Numbered from the stretch's first letter, positions 29,390 to 38,784 are shown. The stretch is DNA of 64,000 nucleotides from a virus (IMGVR_UViG_3300020463_000007:91566-155565), one strand, 5' to 3'. The notes: generated by a model not told the origin, from the sequence alone. Made by a program: numbers and translations.

Positions 29390-30004
29390 ATGACAGACAA
29401 ATTACAGGATATGAGCGGAGTTTTAATACAAGGACACATAAAAATTCACGACCCAGAGTCTAATCATACGTTTGTAGATAAGCGTAATGCAATTCATTAT
29501 GAAAATATGAGTTTAAGCCTAGCGGAAAGTATTGGTAACGGCGGATCAGGTTGGATATATGAAATGAGCTTTGGAAATGGCGGAACAAGTGTTGACCCAA
29601 CTGGTATTATTACATATCTTACTCCTAACTCTACAGGCACTAATGCAAGTTTGTATAATCAAACGCATACAAAAGTAGTTGATGATAGAAGTGTTAACAA
29701 TCTAGATCCTGTCAGAAATAAAATAGAAACTAGACACGTTAGTGGTACAAATTATACAGATGTATTAGTTACATGTTTACTTGATTATAGTGAGCCAAGC
29801 GGACAAGATGCATATGATACTGCAACAGACGGTTCAAGTCTATATGTGTTTGATGAACTAGGTCTAAAAGCATATTCAGCTGATGGAACAGGCAGATTAC
29901 TTACACATGTAATATTTCATCCGGTGCAAAAATCACTTAACAGATTAATTCAGATAGATTATACAGTTAGAGTACAAAGTTTAACTGGTTTTAATGAGGC
30001 GTAA
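29390..30004 (+). CDS. Virion structural protein, probable baseplate/tail component
   Basis: A 204-residue protein. The start is ATG at 29390; a longer frame opening with GTG at 29348 would overlap the giant gene and contain the late promoter, so I reject it. Features: NAIHYENMSLSLAESIGN near residue 35, EMSFGNGGTSVDPTGIITYL near 60, RNKIETRHVSGTNYTDVLVTCLLDY near 110, and LLTHVIFHPVQKSLNR near 175. I recall similar sequences in structural clusters of marine T4-like phages, but not a T4 name. No enzymatic motif. It has its own late promoter and is followed after 5 bases by the fibre genes, so a baseplate protein linking fibres is plausible (inference). Confidence 0.65.
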   Translation: MTDKLQDMSGVLIQGHIKIHDPESNHTFVDKRNAIHYENMSLSLAESIGNGGSGWIYEMSFGNGGTSVDPTGIITYLTPNSTGTNASLYNQTHTKVVDDRSVNNLDPVRNKIETRHVSGTNYTDVLVTCLLDYSEPSGQDAYDTATDGSSLYVFDELGLKAYSADGTGRLLTHVIFHPVQKSLNRLIQIDYTVRVQSLTGFNEA

Positions 30005-30009
30005 AATAA

Positions 30010-32034
30010 ATGGCATATACTATATCATATACAGACGCCGCTAACAAAGGTACAATAGTTTTAGAAGATAATACTTTAAACACTTCTACTTCTTTACAAA
30101 TTCCAGGTAGAAACACTACTGCATATGGATCAGCTATTGCAACAAATTTTTTACATTTATTAGAAAATTTTGCGTTCAATACTGCACCAACTAATGGTGT
30201 AGAAGGCCAGTTATGGTATGATAACACAGCAGGGTCTGAGACTTTAAAAGTTTATGATGGAACCAACTGGGTATCAGCAGCCGGAATTAAAAAAGCAGTT
30301 TCTTCACCAGACGTTTCTGCATCACAGTTAGGTGACTTATGGGTTGATACAGATAACCAACAGTTGTATCTGTTTTCAGGATCTGGTTGGGTTTTAATTG
30401 GGCCTGAATTTAGTGATGGGTTATCTACAGGTGTTACACCTGCAACAATAGTAGGCACAGATAATGTGTCATATACTGTTATTCAATTAGATGTCTTATC
30501 TAAGCCTGCTGCAATTATCTCAACTAGTGCGTTTACTCCAAAAACAGCTATATTAGGGTTTACTACAATTCAACCTGGTGTAAATTTGAGTTCAGTAGAC
30601 ATCACTGGTGCAGGAAATTTAAAATATATAGGAACAAGTGAAAAAGCTGAAAGTTTAGTAGTATCAGGATCTCCTGTAGCTGCCGCAAACTTTTTAAGAG
30701 CTGATGTAATAAGCACAACAAATTATCCTATCAATATTCAAAATAATACAGGAATAAATTATGGTTTGAATGCAGAATTAAATATCGGCATTGAAGGTAG
30801 TGCAGGAGTTATACAGCATCAGATCGAAGGTTCAAACATAGACATAAGAGTTAAAAATAATGGAATATTAACAACAGTATTGAGAGTAGATTCTAATTTA
30901 AGAGTAGGTATTAATAATACAGCACCAGACGAAGCATTAGATATTACAGGCAATTTAAAAGCTAGTGGCACAGCCGCTATAGATTCAACTACACAAAGTG
31001 AAACAATAGGAACAGGAGCTATTGTAACTAAAGGTGGTGCGGGTATTGCAAAAAATATATATGCTGGCGGAACTTTAAATGTTGCAGGTACCAGCACACT
31101 AAAAGATATTATGCCAGTTGCTCATAATTCATATAACCTAGGTACAGATGCTATCAAATGGAAAAACATACATTCAGTTAGTTTTACAGGTAACTTGGTT
31201 GGTAACGTAAGTGGTACTGTATCAGGTAGAGCAGGTTCTGCTGATAAATTAACTTCAGCTACAACCTTCCAATTAGCAGGTGATGTTACTGCCGCAGCTT
31301 TTACTTTTGATGGTCAATCAGGAGGCACTACTAAAACTTTTAATGCAACAATAAGTAACACAATTATTGGTGGTAAAAGTGCAACAGTTAGTTCACAAGC
31401 AGATGATGAGTTTTTATTAAACAGGGTCACTGGCGCAACAGGATTAGCAAAAATTACAAGAGCAAATTTATTTTCTTCAGTGGCAACAAACCCTGCAGGC
31501 GTAATGATGGCTTATGGCGGTAACACATCGCCACAAGATTGGTTAATGTGTGATGGAACTGAATATAGAATTTCAGATTACACATTATTGTTTGCGGCAA
31601 TAGGATATAATTTTGGTGCAGAAGCATCAGTAACAACAGGATTTTTTAAAGTTCCGGATTTAAGAGGTAGAACTACTGTTGGTAAAGATAACATGGGTGG
31701 TACTAGTGCGAATGTAATTACTGACGAATCAGCAGATATTATGGGTTCACAAGACGGACAAGAAAATATAGACATACAAATTACTAACTTACCAGATCAC
31801 AAACACGATTTACGTGGCGATGCATTAACACAGTTTTATGCAATCAACGATTTAGCGGCTCCAACCACAGATACAGGAGCATTTAGAGGAGATGGTCCTA
31901 CAGCAACAAACGGTGGACAGTATTTGCCAAACAGTGGTGGAATTGAATCTGATTCAGCAGTTGGACAGCCTTTAAATTTAATGAATCCGCATTTAATTAT
32001 AAATTATATAATTTATACTGGTAGGAGTACGTAA
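30010..32034 (+). CDS. Tail fibre protein with phage tail collar domain (gp12-like C-terminus)
   Basis: A 674-residue fibre. Residues 1-135 form a module shared with the next two genes: GRN-x-T-x-YG, NFLHLLENF, then GQLWYDN and two GDLW-D/LY-F strands. The middle is repetitive beta structure (DNLRVGINNTAPDEALDITGNLKASG, typical of shaft repeats). The C-terminal 180 residues contain the tail-collar domain: GWxMCDGTEYRISDYTLLFAAIGYNFG near 517, FKVPDLRGRTTVGKDNMGG near 545, and LPDHKHDL near 595. In T4 gp12, HxH residues hold the metal of the receptor-binding tip; H596 and H598 fit this pattern. It is probably a short tail fibre that contacts the cell surface. Confidence 0.85.
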   Translation: MAYTISYTDAANKGTIVLEDNTLNTSTSLQIPGRNTTAYGSAIATNFLHLLENFAFNTAPTNGVEGQLWYDNTAGSETLKVYDGTNWVSAAGIKKAVSSPDVSASQLGDLWVDTDNQQLYLFSGSGWVLIGPEFSDGLSTGVTPATIVGTDNVSYTVIQLDVLSKPAAIISTSAFTPKTAILGFTTIQPGVNLSSVDITGAGNLKYIGTSEKAESLVVSGSPVAAANFLRADVISTTNYPINIQNNTGINYGLNAELNIGIEGSAGVIQHQIEGSNIDIRVKNNGILTTVLRVDSNLRVGINNTAPDEALDITGNLKASGTAAIDSTTQSETIGTGAIVTKGGAGIAKNIYAGGTLNVAGTSTLKDIMPVAHNSYNLGTDAIKWKNIHSVSFTGNLVGNVSGTVSGRAGSADKLTSATTFQLAGDVTAAAFTFDGQSGGTTKTFNATISNTIIGGKSATVSSQADDEFLLNRVTGATGLAKITRANLFSSVATNPAGVMMAYGGNTSPQDWLMCDGTEYRISDYTLLFAAIGYNFGAEASVTTGFFKVPDLRGRTTVGKDNMGGTSANVITDESADIMGSQDGQENIDIQITNLPDHKHDLRGDALTQFYAINDLAAPTTDTGAFRGDGPTATNGGQYLPNSGGIESDSAVGQPLNLMNPHLIINYIIYTGRST

Positions 32035-33947
32035 TGAGTTACAGAATTAATAAAACAAATGGTGACTTACTAGTAGATTTAGTTGACGGACAAATTGATG
32101 TATCTACTTCAAGTTTAACTTTAGTAGGAAGAAACTATACAGGATTTGGTGAAGCTGTTAATGAAAACTTTATAAAACTTTTAGAAAATTTTTCTAACAC
32201 TACTGCACCTGGCACACCTGTAACAGGACAGCTTTGGTTTGATACCCAAGAACAAAGACTAAAAATATATAACGGAACTGCCTTCAAATCTGCTGGTGGC
32301 CCTATAGTGTCAGCATCACAACCTACAATGGTTGCAGGTGACCTATGGATTGATAGTAAAAATAATCAACTATATTTTTTCGATGGAACAGATTTAGTAC
32401 TTGCAGGTCCTCCATATCAAGCAGGACAGCAAAAAACTGGATTTGAAGTTGAATCAGTTATAGACTCAGTAAATGTTACAAGGACTGCATTGAAGTTATT
32501 TATAGGCGGAGCCTTAGTTGGAGTATTTGCAGACAGTCAATTTTACGTTGAGCTTGTAAATGGCATTCCTGGATATCCACAAGATGCTAATGATACACAA
32601 ACTCCTAAACGACAATTATACAAAAAAGGATTTAATCCTATAGCATCTGATTTCAAATACTTAGGAATAGCAGAATCAGCAGAAAGTTTAATTGATGCCG
32701 GCGGTACAAAATTCAATACAGCAAGTTTTATGAGTGCAGTTGGTAATACACAAACTACAGGAAAACTTTCAGTAAAAAATCAATCTGGACTTGCAGTCGG
32801 AGTTGGAGATATTGAATACGGTATACTGAAAGTAAATTCTGGAACCAACCAATTAGAATTAGAAGCACAACAAGCTAACACAGATATAAATTTTAAAGTT
32901 AGAAAAGGTAATGCATATATTTCAGGAATAGTTATAGATGCAACAAATGAAAGAGTAGGTGTATTTAATGATACTCCAACTGTAGAGCTTGACGTCATCG
33001 GCGCCGGCAAATTTTCAGGAAATGTTACAGTCGGTGGTAATTTACTTGTGTCTGGTGATACTACATTTTTAGATACAACAACTTTACGTGTTGAAGATAA
33101 AAATATAGAATTAGGTTTACAAAGTGATAGCACCCAAGCAAATGATGCCGCAATAGATGGCGGAGGCATTGTACTACGCTCAGTAGATGGAAGTAAAGAC
33201 ATACTTTGGTATGATGCAACAAACAGTTGGACATTTAATCAAAATGTTGATCTTACAACAAATGCAATTAATCCAAACCCAGCTTTTAAAATTGATGGAA
33301 CATCTATATTAACAAAAACCGAATTAGCTTCAACAGTTACAACAGCCACAGGCCTTGTAAATATCGGCACACTAGGTTCTATTGATATTGATAATATAAA
33401 TTTAGATGGTTCAACGATAACAGTGACCGGTGGCGGACTTAATATTGTAGCTTCCGGCGACATTTCTGTTAACACACAAAAAATTACAGGGGTAGTTGAC
33501 CCCATAGCTGCTCAAGGAGTAGCTACAAAAAATTATGTTGATACTACTATAGATTCAGAAAATGTAGGATTAGCATTAGATATTACCGGATTTTCAAATC
33601 CAAACGCCGGCGGCGTAGGAAATGGTCCGATAAACGATGTAATTGCAGTATTACAAACATTGTATCCTGCAAATACAAAAAATGGCTCTATAGCCACAGT
33701 ACATTGCACAAACTATGCAGGTGCAAGTATTAATATTAGCCAAGGATTGCTATCTGGGGCACTTAATAAGTCTTATATAGCAGTAGATAAAGACAATGTA
33801 TCATCATCTACATCTGTTATGCAGGATTTAGCAGTTGATGCAGCTGGTGTATCAGGTTCTGCAACCATTACACCAACAAGATATACAATGACTTTTACTA
33901 GTAATGGGTCTACTTGGTCACATGGTAGCACGAGTAATTATCCGTAA
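32034..33947 (+). CDS. Tail fibre protein sharing the N-terminal module
   Basis: A 637-residue paralogue of its neighbours over the first 135 residues (LVGRNYTGFGEA, KLLENFS, GQLWFDT, GDLWIDSKNNQLYFF). The middle contains shaft-type repeats (NERVGVFNDTPTVELDVIGAGKFSGNVTVGG near 303). A segment KISGVVDP-like, here KITGVVDPIAAQGVATKNYVD, near 482 is the linker commonly found before fibre tips. The C-terminal 110 residues differ from both neighbours and lack the collar domain. It overlaps the upstream fibre by one base (TAATG). It is likely part of a set of fibres mounted on one baseplate socket through the shared N-terminus; this role is inferred. Confidence 0.78.
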   Translation: MSYRINKTNGDLLVDLVDGQIDVSTSSLTLVGRNYTGFGEAVNENFIKLLENFSNTTAPGTPVTGQLWFDTQEQRLKIYNGTAFKSAGGPIVSASQPTMVAGDLWIDSKNNQLYFFDGTDLVLAGPPYQAGQQKTGFEVESVIDSVNVTRTALKLFIGGALVGVFADSQFYVELVNGIPGYPQDANDTQTPKRQLYKKGFNPIASDFKYLGIAESAESLIDAGGTKFNTASFMSAVGNTQTTGKLSVKNQSGLAVGVGDIEYGILKVNSGTNQLELEAQQANTDINFKVRKGNAYISGIVIDATNERVGVFNDTPTVELDVIGAGKFSGNVTVGGNLLVSGDTTFLDTTTLRVEDKNIELGLQSDSTQANDAAIDGGGIVLRSVDGSKDILWYDATNSWTFNQNVDLTTNAINPNPAFKIDGTSILTKTELASTVTTATGLVNIGTLGSIDIDNINLDGSTITVTGGGLNIVASGDISVNTQKITGVVDPIAAQGVATKNYVDTTIDSENVGLALDITGFSNPNAGGVGNGPINDVIAVLQTLYPANTKNGSIATVHCTNYAGASINISQGLLSGALNKSYIAVDKDNVSSSTSVMQDLAVDAAGVSGSATITPTRYTMTFTSNGSTWSHGSTSNYP

Positions 33948-33951
33948 TGCT

Positions 33952-33959
33952 GATAAATA
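33952..33959 (+). promoter_or_regulatory. Late promoter GATAAATA
   Basis: GATAAATA in the 46-base gap between two fibre genes, 34 bases before the next ATG. A purine-rich AGGGG ribosome-site candidate (33980-33984) lies between the element and the start. It is identical to the octamers at 29363, 36458 and, on the minus strand, 50544. Confidence 0.7.
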
Positions 33960-33993
33960 CTATTAATATAATGCATATTAGGGGTTAATAAAA

Positions 33994-35520
33994 ATGGCAT
34001 ACACAATTGACAGATATAATAATTCTCAACTTACAGTTGTCGAAGATGGAACCATTGACCAAACTACCGACATTAAATTAGTTGGTAAAAATTATGCCGG
34101 ATACGGAGAAATACAAAATGAAAATTTTGTTTTCTTATTAGAAAACTTTTCAGGAACATCAGCACCTCCTAAAGCAATCTCAGGGCAAATTTGGTTTGAT
34201 AGTTCGACGAAAAAGTTAAAGTTTTATGACGGAACAAAATTCCGCACAACAGGTGGCGCAGAAGTTAGTGCTACACAACCAGCAGGCTTAACAGAAGGTG
34301 ACTTTTGGTGGGATACTGTAAATGAGCAACTTTATGCTTTTAATAATACAAGTTTTGTTTTAGTTGGACCACAGGACGCTGGTTCACTCTTAACACAATG
34401 GAAGAGTGCTACAATAAACGACAATGCAGGGGTTTCACGTTCTATAATTAAAGCAATTATTAACGATGAAGTTGTAATGATTGTTTCTAATCAGGCATTT
34501 ACAATAGATAGTACAGATGCAACAAACGCTATAGCAGGTTTTGATGTCGTAAAACAAGGCATGACACTTAAAAATACTGTTAATGCAACAGGCGGTGTTA
34601 CTTCTACAAACTTTAGATATTGGGGTACTGCATCTAATGCAGACAAACTAGGCGGGGTCGATGCCGCTAGTTATTTACGAGCAGGTGATGCAAACTTTAC
34701 TTCTCTAGCAGAATTTGCAGACATAGGTTTAGCGGTAGGTGATTCAAACGATTTTAGAATTAAAATTGAAAATGGCAATGAAGCAGTACTTGCAAACGAA
34801 ATAGGTACTTTAATTACCATAAGAGCCAAAGATACTGGCGGTTCTCTTAAAAATACATTAAAAATCCAAGCTAATTCTGTAATCCCTGGATTAGCTAGTG
34901 ACGGTATTTCAACTGAGACTGTAACTTTAGGTACAGCAGATCATCAATTTAATAATGTATTTGCAACAAATTTTACAGGGCTTGCTGAAAAAGCAACCAA
35001 TCTTGTAGTTGCTGGTACAAATAGAGCAGGGTCTGAAACAGTGGCAAACGGAACTGTAGCAACAAGGACCGAAGCTTCAGAGGTTATTAATGCACAGACT
35101 ATTCCAGCAGGATCACTGAAAGCAAACTACTTTGTTGGAATATCAACACAAGCACAGTATGCTGACTTAGCAGAAAAATATACCACTGCTGAAGAATATC
35201 CAGTAGGAACAGCAATGGCTATATGTAGACATGGAGATCATGAAGCAGACCTAGCATCAGACGTAGATATGTGTATTGGTGTAACATCTGATTCACCAGC
35301 ATTGCTTATGAATGCTAATAGTGAAGGACAACCAATAGCATTAAAAGGTAGAGTACCAGTAAGAGTGTTAGGAAAAGTAGAAAAGGGCGATCCTGTATAC
35401 GTAGGAGAAAATGGGGTATGTCAGTCAGCTGATTCACAAGGGCGAGATATTGTAGGTATTGCATTAGAGTCTAATGAAGATGAAAACGAAAAGCTGGTTG
35501 AATGTGTATTAAAAGTATAA
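33994..35520 (+). CDS. Tail fibre protein, third copy of the N-terminal module
   Basis: A 508-residue protein. Residues 1-130 repeat the shared fibre module (LVGKNYAGYGEI, FLLENFSG, GQIWFDS, GDFWWDTVNEQLYAF). Residue 200 onward includes a Y-W-G-T-A-S-N-A-D-K-L-GG-VDA segment, which introduces trimeric shafts in many marine phage fibres. The C-terminal 130 residues (QYADLAEKYTTAEEYPVGT near 382, GVTSDSPALLMN near 428, then GRVPVRVLGKVEKGDPVYV) match a small beta domain frequent at fibre ends. No chaperone or peptidase motif is evident. It has its own late promoter, so it can be expressed separately from the two upstream fibres. Confidence 0.78.
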   Translation: MAYTIDRYNNSQLTVVEDGTIDQTTDIKLVGKNYAGYGEIQNENFVFLLENFSGTSAPPKAISGQIWFDSSTKKLKFYDGTKFRTTGGAEVSATQPAGLTEGDFWWDTVNEQLYAFNNTSFVLVGPQDAGSLLTQWKSATINDNAGVSRSIIKAIINDEVVMIVSNQAFTIDSTDATNAIAGFDVVKQGMTLKNTVNATGGVTSTNFRYWGTASNADKLGGVDAASYLRAGDANFTSLAEFADIGLAVGDSNDFRIKIENGNEAVLANEIGTLITIRAKDTGGSLKNTLKIQANSVIPGLASDGISTETVTLGTADHQFNNVFATNFTGLAEKATNLVVAGTNRAGSETVANGTVATRTEASEVINAQTIPAGSLKANYFVGISTQAQYADLAEKYTTAEEYPVGTAMAICRHGDHEADLASDVDMCIGVTSDSPALLMNANSEGQPIALKGRVPVRVLGKVEKGDPVYVGENGVCQSADSQGRDIVGIALESNEDENEKLVECVLKV

Positions 35521-35538
35521 AAATAGGATTAGTTCGCT

Positions 35539-36438
35539 ATGACAGTTAACGCCCAAGAATTAATTACAGCAGCAACCTTTAACGGATTACAGAGTAGAAT
35601 TGAGACTGTACTAGGACAAGGGTTTAGTGATACTGGGTACGGACAAACACTAAGTAGTTCAATTGTTGCAGCAAATACTGTAATTACGGCTACACATCTT
35701 TCTAATTTAAAATCAGATATAGATAAATGTAGAGCTCATCAAACAGGTAGTCTTACATCTCTATCAACAATTAATGCTACTGATAGAATTGGTGCATCAG
35801 AATCTATAGACAAAGATGGTACTACAGATACTAGCAAAGGTGTCAATGATTATCTTTCTATACTTTCTTCTCTAGAAGCAGACAAACAATTATGTGATGA
35901 TACACAAGCATCTGTTGAGTCAGTATTGCAAAGCACAAGAGTATCTGAATGGAATGGTACTATTACACATGTTTTTACAGTGACGTTCACAGACGCAGAT
36001 GCAAGACGTCATTTTTTTAACGCTGGAGGACAAATTAGATTTCAAGCTAACTTATCTAATGGTAGTGGAGGTAAAGACTCAGATTGGGCTTCTATGTTAG
36101 CGGCTATGGGGACAGTATCAATAGCATCACATGCAACTACACAAACAGGGGCAGGAGTGCCAACAGCAATAGGAAATTTTGAACTTACTAGTTCTTCTCA
36201 AAGAATATTTCATAAATTAGGCACAGCTTACGATTATCAAAATAACATGTATACTGTAAATGCTCGTACACTTGCTGATAATATTATTGAATTTAATATA
36301 GAATTTCAAGATAATGCTGACGGCGGCGGCGATCCAAATGTAACAGGCGACATATTAAGTTCAATTACACACCGTAGACCATCGGGTACATACGTTTCAG
36401 TACCATCGCCCACATACAACAACACTTCAGAACTCTAA
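35539..36438 (+). CDS. Structural protein of unknown role, paralogue of the next gene
   Basis: A 299-residue protein. The N-terminal 90 residues are helical with LQSRIETVLGQG-x-x-x-x-GYG and LKSDIDKCRAHQ. The C-terminal 160 residues are beta-rich, with RRHFFNAGGQIRFQANLSNGSGGKDSDW near residue 156. Both blocks recur in the following gene. These repeated features suggest a fibrous virion protein; I recall similar proteins among structural genes of marine T4-like phages, but no T4 counterpart. It sits 18 bases after the third fibre gene. The weak TATAAAAATA in the gap is too degenerate to call a late promoter. Confidence 0.65.
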   Translation: MTVNAQELITAATFNGLQSRIETVLGQGFSDTGYGQTLSSSIVAANTVITATHLSNLKSDIDKCRAHQTGSLTSLSTINATDRIGASESIDKDGTTDTSKGVNDYLSILSSLEADKQLCDDTQASVESVLQSTRVSEWNGTITHVFTVTFTDADARRHFFNAGGQIRFQANLSNGSGGKDSDWASMLAAMGTVSIASHATTQTGAGVPTAIGNFELTSSSQRIFHKLGTAYDYQNNMYTVNARTLADNIIEFNIEFQDNADGGGDPNVTGDILSSITHRRPSGTYVSVPSPTYNNTSEL

Positions 36439-36457
36439 AACAAACACCTAATCTTTC

Positions 36458-36465
36458 GATAAATA
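36458..36465 (+). promoter_or_regulatory. Late promoter GATAAATA
   Basis: GATAAATA in the 57-base gap upstream of the ATG at 36496, 30 bases away, with GGAG 8 bases before the start. It is the third plus-strand exact copy of this octamer in the structural block. Confidence 0.7.
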
Positions 36466-36495
36466 CATTATATTACAGTATAATGGAGAAAAAAT

Positions 36496-37515
36496 ATGCC
36501 ATCTGTTGGGTCTAATGTTGAAGCGGCGTTGTATAATGACTATGTACAACGAGTGAATTTAATATTGGGTATTGGTACCGGTAAGAAAGGCTACGGTGTG
36601 GCAATGTCAAACACCGGCACAGCAGTAGTCGGCACTACTGATATCAGTGCATCTCAATGGGCTGGCTTAAGAACAGACTTAAATTTAATTCATCAACATC
36701 AACTTAACACTACAACTGCAATAGGTGAAATTGTAAGTGGCAATATAATTGGCGCAGATGAGTCAAATGTTGGTACCGGCTCAACAGTACTTAGAGATAA
36801 TGCCACTGATACCTTTACCATTGTTAATCCAGATACTAATAAAGGGGTAAATGATTTTGGAATAACATTTACTGCCATTGAAGCAGATCCAGAACAGGTA
36901 TTTGCTAGTCATTTAGTGCTAGAATCTAAAATTACTCCTTCAACATCGGGTGCATCTTATACTACTACATGGAACGGCACATTGACAGCAATTATAGACG
37001 TTGCATTTGCTGGCGGCTATACTTGTAAAAACAACGATGGATCCAGTGTAACTGCAAATGGTGATGATCATAGGAGACATTTTTTTAACACAGGCGGTGA
37101 TATTAGATTTTCAACAGCAGGAGCAAACGGATCCGGAAGTAAATCAGCAGATTGGAATACTATGCTTACTAATTTTGGAACTATTACTTTCAAAAATAGT
37201 TCTACTACTACAACAGGAACTGCTACAGTCGGCTCAGGGTTTGGTTCAGAAGATTTAACAACGTCATATCAGCAGGTTGCAGTAAAATTTGGCTCAGCCG
37301 CAAATTATGCAGAAAATAGTATCAAAGTCGAAGCTAAACACAATGGTAGTGGCACAATAAGTTTCCGATTTACATGGGCAGATACAGATACTGGAGATCC
37401 GTTTACTGATGAAAGTGTTGATTTGGATATTAATCTTTCCATGTCTCAGACCCGTTGTAATGGTCCTATTAGTATTGCAACACCAACATATTCTTTAGCT
37501 CAATCCATTAGCTAA
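36496..37515 (+). CDS. Structural protein, paralogue of the preceding gene
   Basis: A 339-residue protein sharing with its neighbour an N-terminal helical segment (YVQRVNLILGIG-x-x-x-x-GYG, then LRTDLNLIHQHQ) and the beta block RRHFFNTGGDIRFSTAGANGSGSKSADW near residue 195, followed by TMLTNFGTITF. The copies have diverged clearly, so the duplication is not recent. This gene has its own late promoter and ends the plus-strand structural run; a sigma70-like promoter and the accessory island begin 14 bases after its stop. No enzymatic motif. A virion surface or fibre-associated role is inferred from position and shared beta modules. Confidence 0.65.
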   Translation: MPSVGSNVEAALYNDYVQRVNLILGIGTGKKGYGVAMSNTGTAVVGTTDISASQWAGLRTDLNLIHQHQLNTTTAIGEIVSGNIIGADESNVGTGSTVLRDNATDTFTIVNPDTNKGVNDFGITFTAIEADPEQVFASHLVLESKITPSTSGASYTTTWNGTLTAIIDVAFAGGYTCKNNDGSSVTANGDDHRRHFFNTGGDIRFSTAGANGSGSKSADWNTMLTNFGTITFKNSSTTTTGTATVGSGFGSEDLTTSYQQVAVKFGSAANYAENSIKVEAKHNGSGTISFRFTWADTDTGDPFTDESVDLDINLSMSQTRCNGPISIATPTYSLAQSIS

Positions 37516-37528
37516 GCCAATTATACCA

Positions 37529-37557
37529 TTGACAACTATCAATTTTTAGTATATAAT
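37529..37557 (+). promoter_or_regulatory. Perfect sigma70-like promoter opening the accessory island
   Basis: TTGACA (37529-37534), 17 bases, then TATAAT (37552-37557); all 12 positions match the housekeeping consensus. It lies in the 67-base gap between the last structural gene and the gene at 37583, which has AAGGAG 8 bases before its ATG. Unlike the upstream genes, this one has no ATAAATA late element, so the island is probably transcribed by unmodified host polymerase. Confidence 0.85.
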
Positions 37558-37582
37558 AATAGTATTACTGAAGGAGTATTCT

Positions 37583-37930
37583 ATGGATGAAAGGCTAGAA
37601 AAAGCATTAGATTTTTCCAATCACATGATTACGTTAAACAATCAACGTAGTCTTATTCATGAAAAATTTTTGGAAAACTGTGTTCATTATGTCAACGGCG
37701 GAAAATTTAACGTAAACAGAGAATTAATTAATTTTTGTAATACTTTGATACAAAATAATCAAAGCAGTTCAATTCTTATAGATGATAACAATTCTCCAAT
37801 TGAAATTGAAAATTTACAAGATTTTCTTGATAAAATTTTAGATATATATTCTACAAATTCAAATTTGTATTTACAAAAATTTAATGAACTTAAAAAAACT
37901 AGAACTGTTGAAGGCATTCTAGATCTATGA
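37583..37930 (+). CDS. Small helical protein, first gene of the accessory island
   Basis: A 115-residue protein that I do not recognise. It is mostly helical and polar, with an Asn-rich middle and two amphipathic segments (LEKALDFSNHMITLNNQRSL near the start, and NLQDFLDKILDIYS near 80). There is no signal peptide, membrane segment or Cys motif. It has a strong ribosome site (AAGGAG) and overlaps the following glycosyltransferase-like gene by 4 bases (ATGA), so it is certainly part of the operon. As the first gene after a perfect early-type promoter it may be an adaptor or regulator for the enzymes that follow, but nothing in the sequence proves it. Confidence 0.6.
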   Translation: MDERLEKALDFSNHMITLNNQRSLIHEKFLENCVHYVNGGKFNVNRELINFCNTLIQNNQSSSILIDDNNSPIEIENLQDFLDKILDIYSTNSNLYLQKFNELKKTRTVEGILDL

Positions 37931-38784
37931 CGCAAGGTGTATTACTCTTTGCATTAAATAATTTAGAAGTAGACTATATTAAACAAGCAGTTTTTTGTGC
38001 AAAGAAAATTAAAGAACATTTAAGGTTGCCTGTAGCTCTTGTTACAGATAATTCTCAGTATCTAGAAACAACCTATACATTTTACAAAAAATATATAGAT
38101 CAAGTAATAGATATTCCTAATACACATACAGAACAAAAACGTATTTTTCTAGATGGAGTATATAGTACAAAAAAGTTAGCATGGAAAAATCATTCAAGAC
38201 CAGACTGTTATAATTTAACACCGTTTGATGAGACTATAGTATTAGATGCAGATTTTATTATTTGTAATGATAAATTGTTAAATTGTTTTGACATAAATCA
38301 AGATTTTTTAATTTATAGGCATCCAACTGATATTGCAAAAACTTTGAGAAGATTGCAGAAATTTGATAGGATAAGCGATCGTTCGATTGATATGTGGTGG
38401 GCAACAGGTTTTTACTTTAAAAAAACAGACTTTATGGAAATGTATTTTAATTTAATACAACACATAAAAGATAATTGGTCTTATTACAGATTAATGTATC
38501 AAATTCCTAACAATAATTATAGAAATGATTTTTCTTTCAGTATGGCAATACACATTTTGCAAGGATTTCAATTAGGCCCTTGGCCACAAAAAATGCCAGG
38601 GAATATGTATATGGCATCAGACGGTGATATGTTACATGAACTTAAAGGCAATAAGATGTCGTTTATCTGTGATTATACAAGTGGTGGTAGTTTTGTAGGA
38701 GCAACAATTGAAGACTCAAATGTACATGTAATGAATAAATTTAGTTTAGGAAGAGCAATAGATAAAGAGTTTGAAAATGAGTGA
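37927..38784 (+). CDS. GT-A-like glycosyltransferase, first of a tandem pair
   Basis: A 285-residue protein with a GT-A layout: an N-terminal Rossmann-like strand (GVLLFALNNLEVDYIKQAVFCAKKI), LPVALVTDN near residue 38, and a D-x-D metal motif, VLDADF, near 107 preceded by a Trp/His-containing loop. This resembles nucleotide-sugar-dependent glycosyltransferases of the GT8-like type. The C-terminal half has aromatic and Asn-rich segments suited to acceptor binding. The next gene is a paralogue with the same opening pattern. The acceptor cannot be predicted. Position directly after the tail-fibre genes makes fibre or cell-surface glycan modification attractive (inference). Confidence 0.65.
   Translation: MTQGVLLFALNNLEVDYIKQAVFCAKKIKEHLRLPVALVTDNSQYLETTYTFYKKYIDQVIDIPNTHTEQKRIFLDGVYSTKKLAWKNHSRPDCYNLTPFDETIVLDADFIICNDKLLNCFDINQDFLIYRHPTDIAKTLRRLQKFDRISDRSIDMWWATGFYFKKTDFMEMYFNLIQHIKDNWSYYRLMYQIPNNNYRNDFSFSMAIHILQGFQLGPWPQKMPGNMYMASDGDMLHELKGNKMSFICDYTSGGSFVGATIEDSNVHVMNKFSLGRAIDKEFENE

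Noticed and set aside
34007-34020. TTGACA followed closely by TATAAT at the start of the third fibre gene
   Set aside because: The hexamers are 2 bases apart and inside the coding sequence; this is not promoter spacing.
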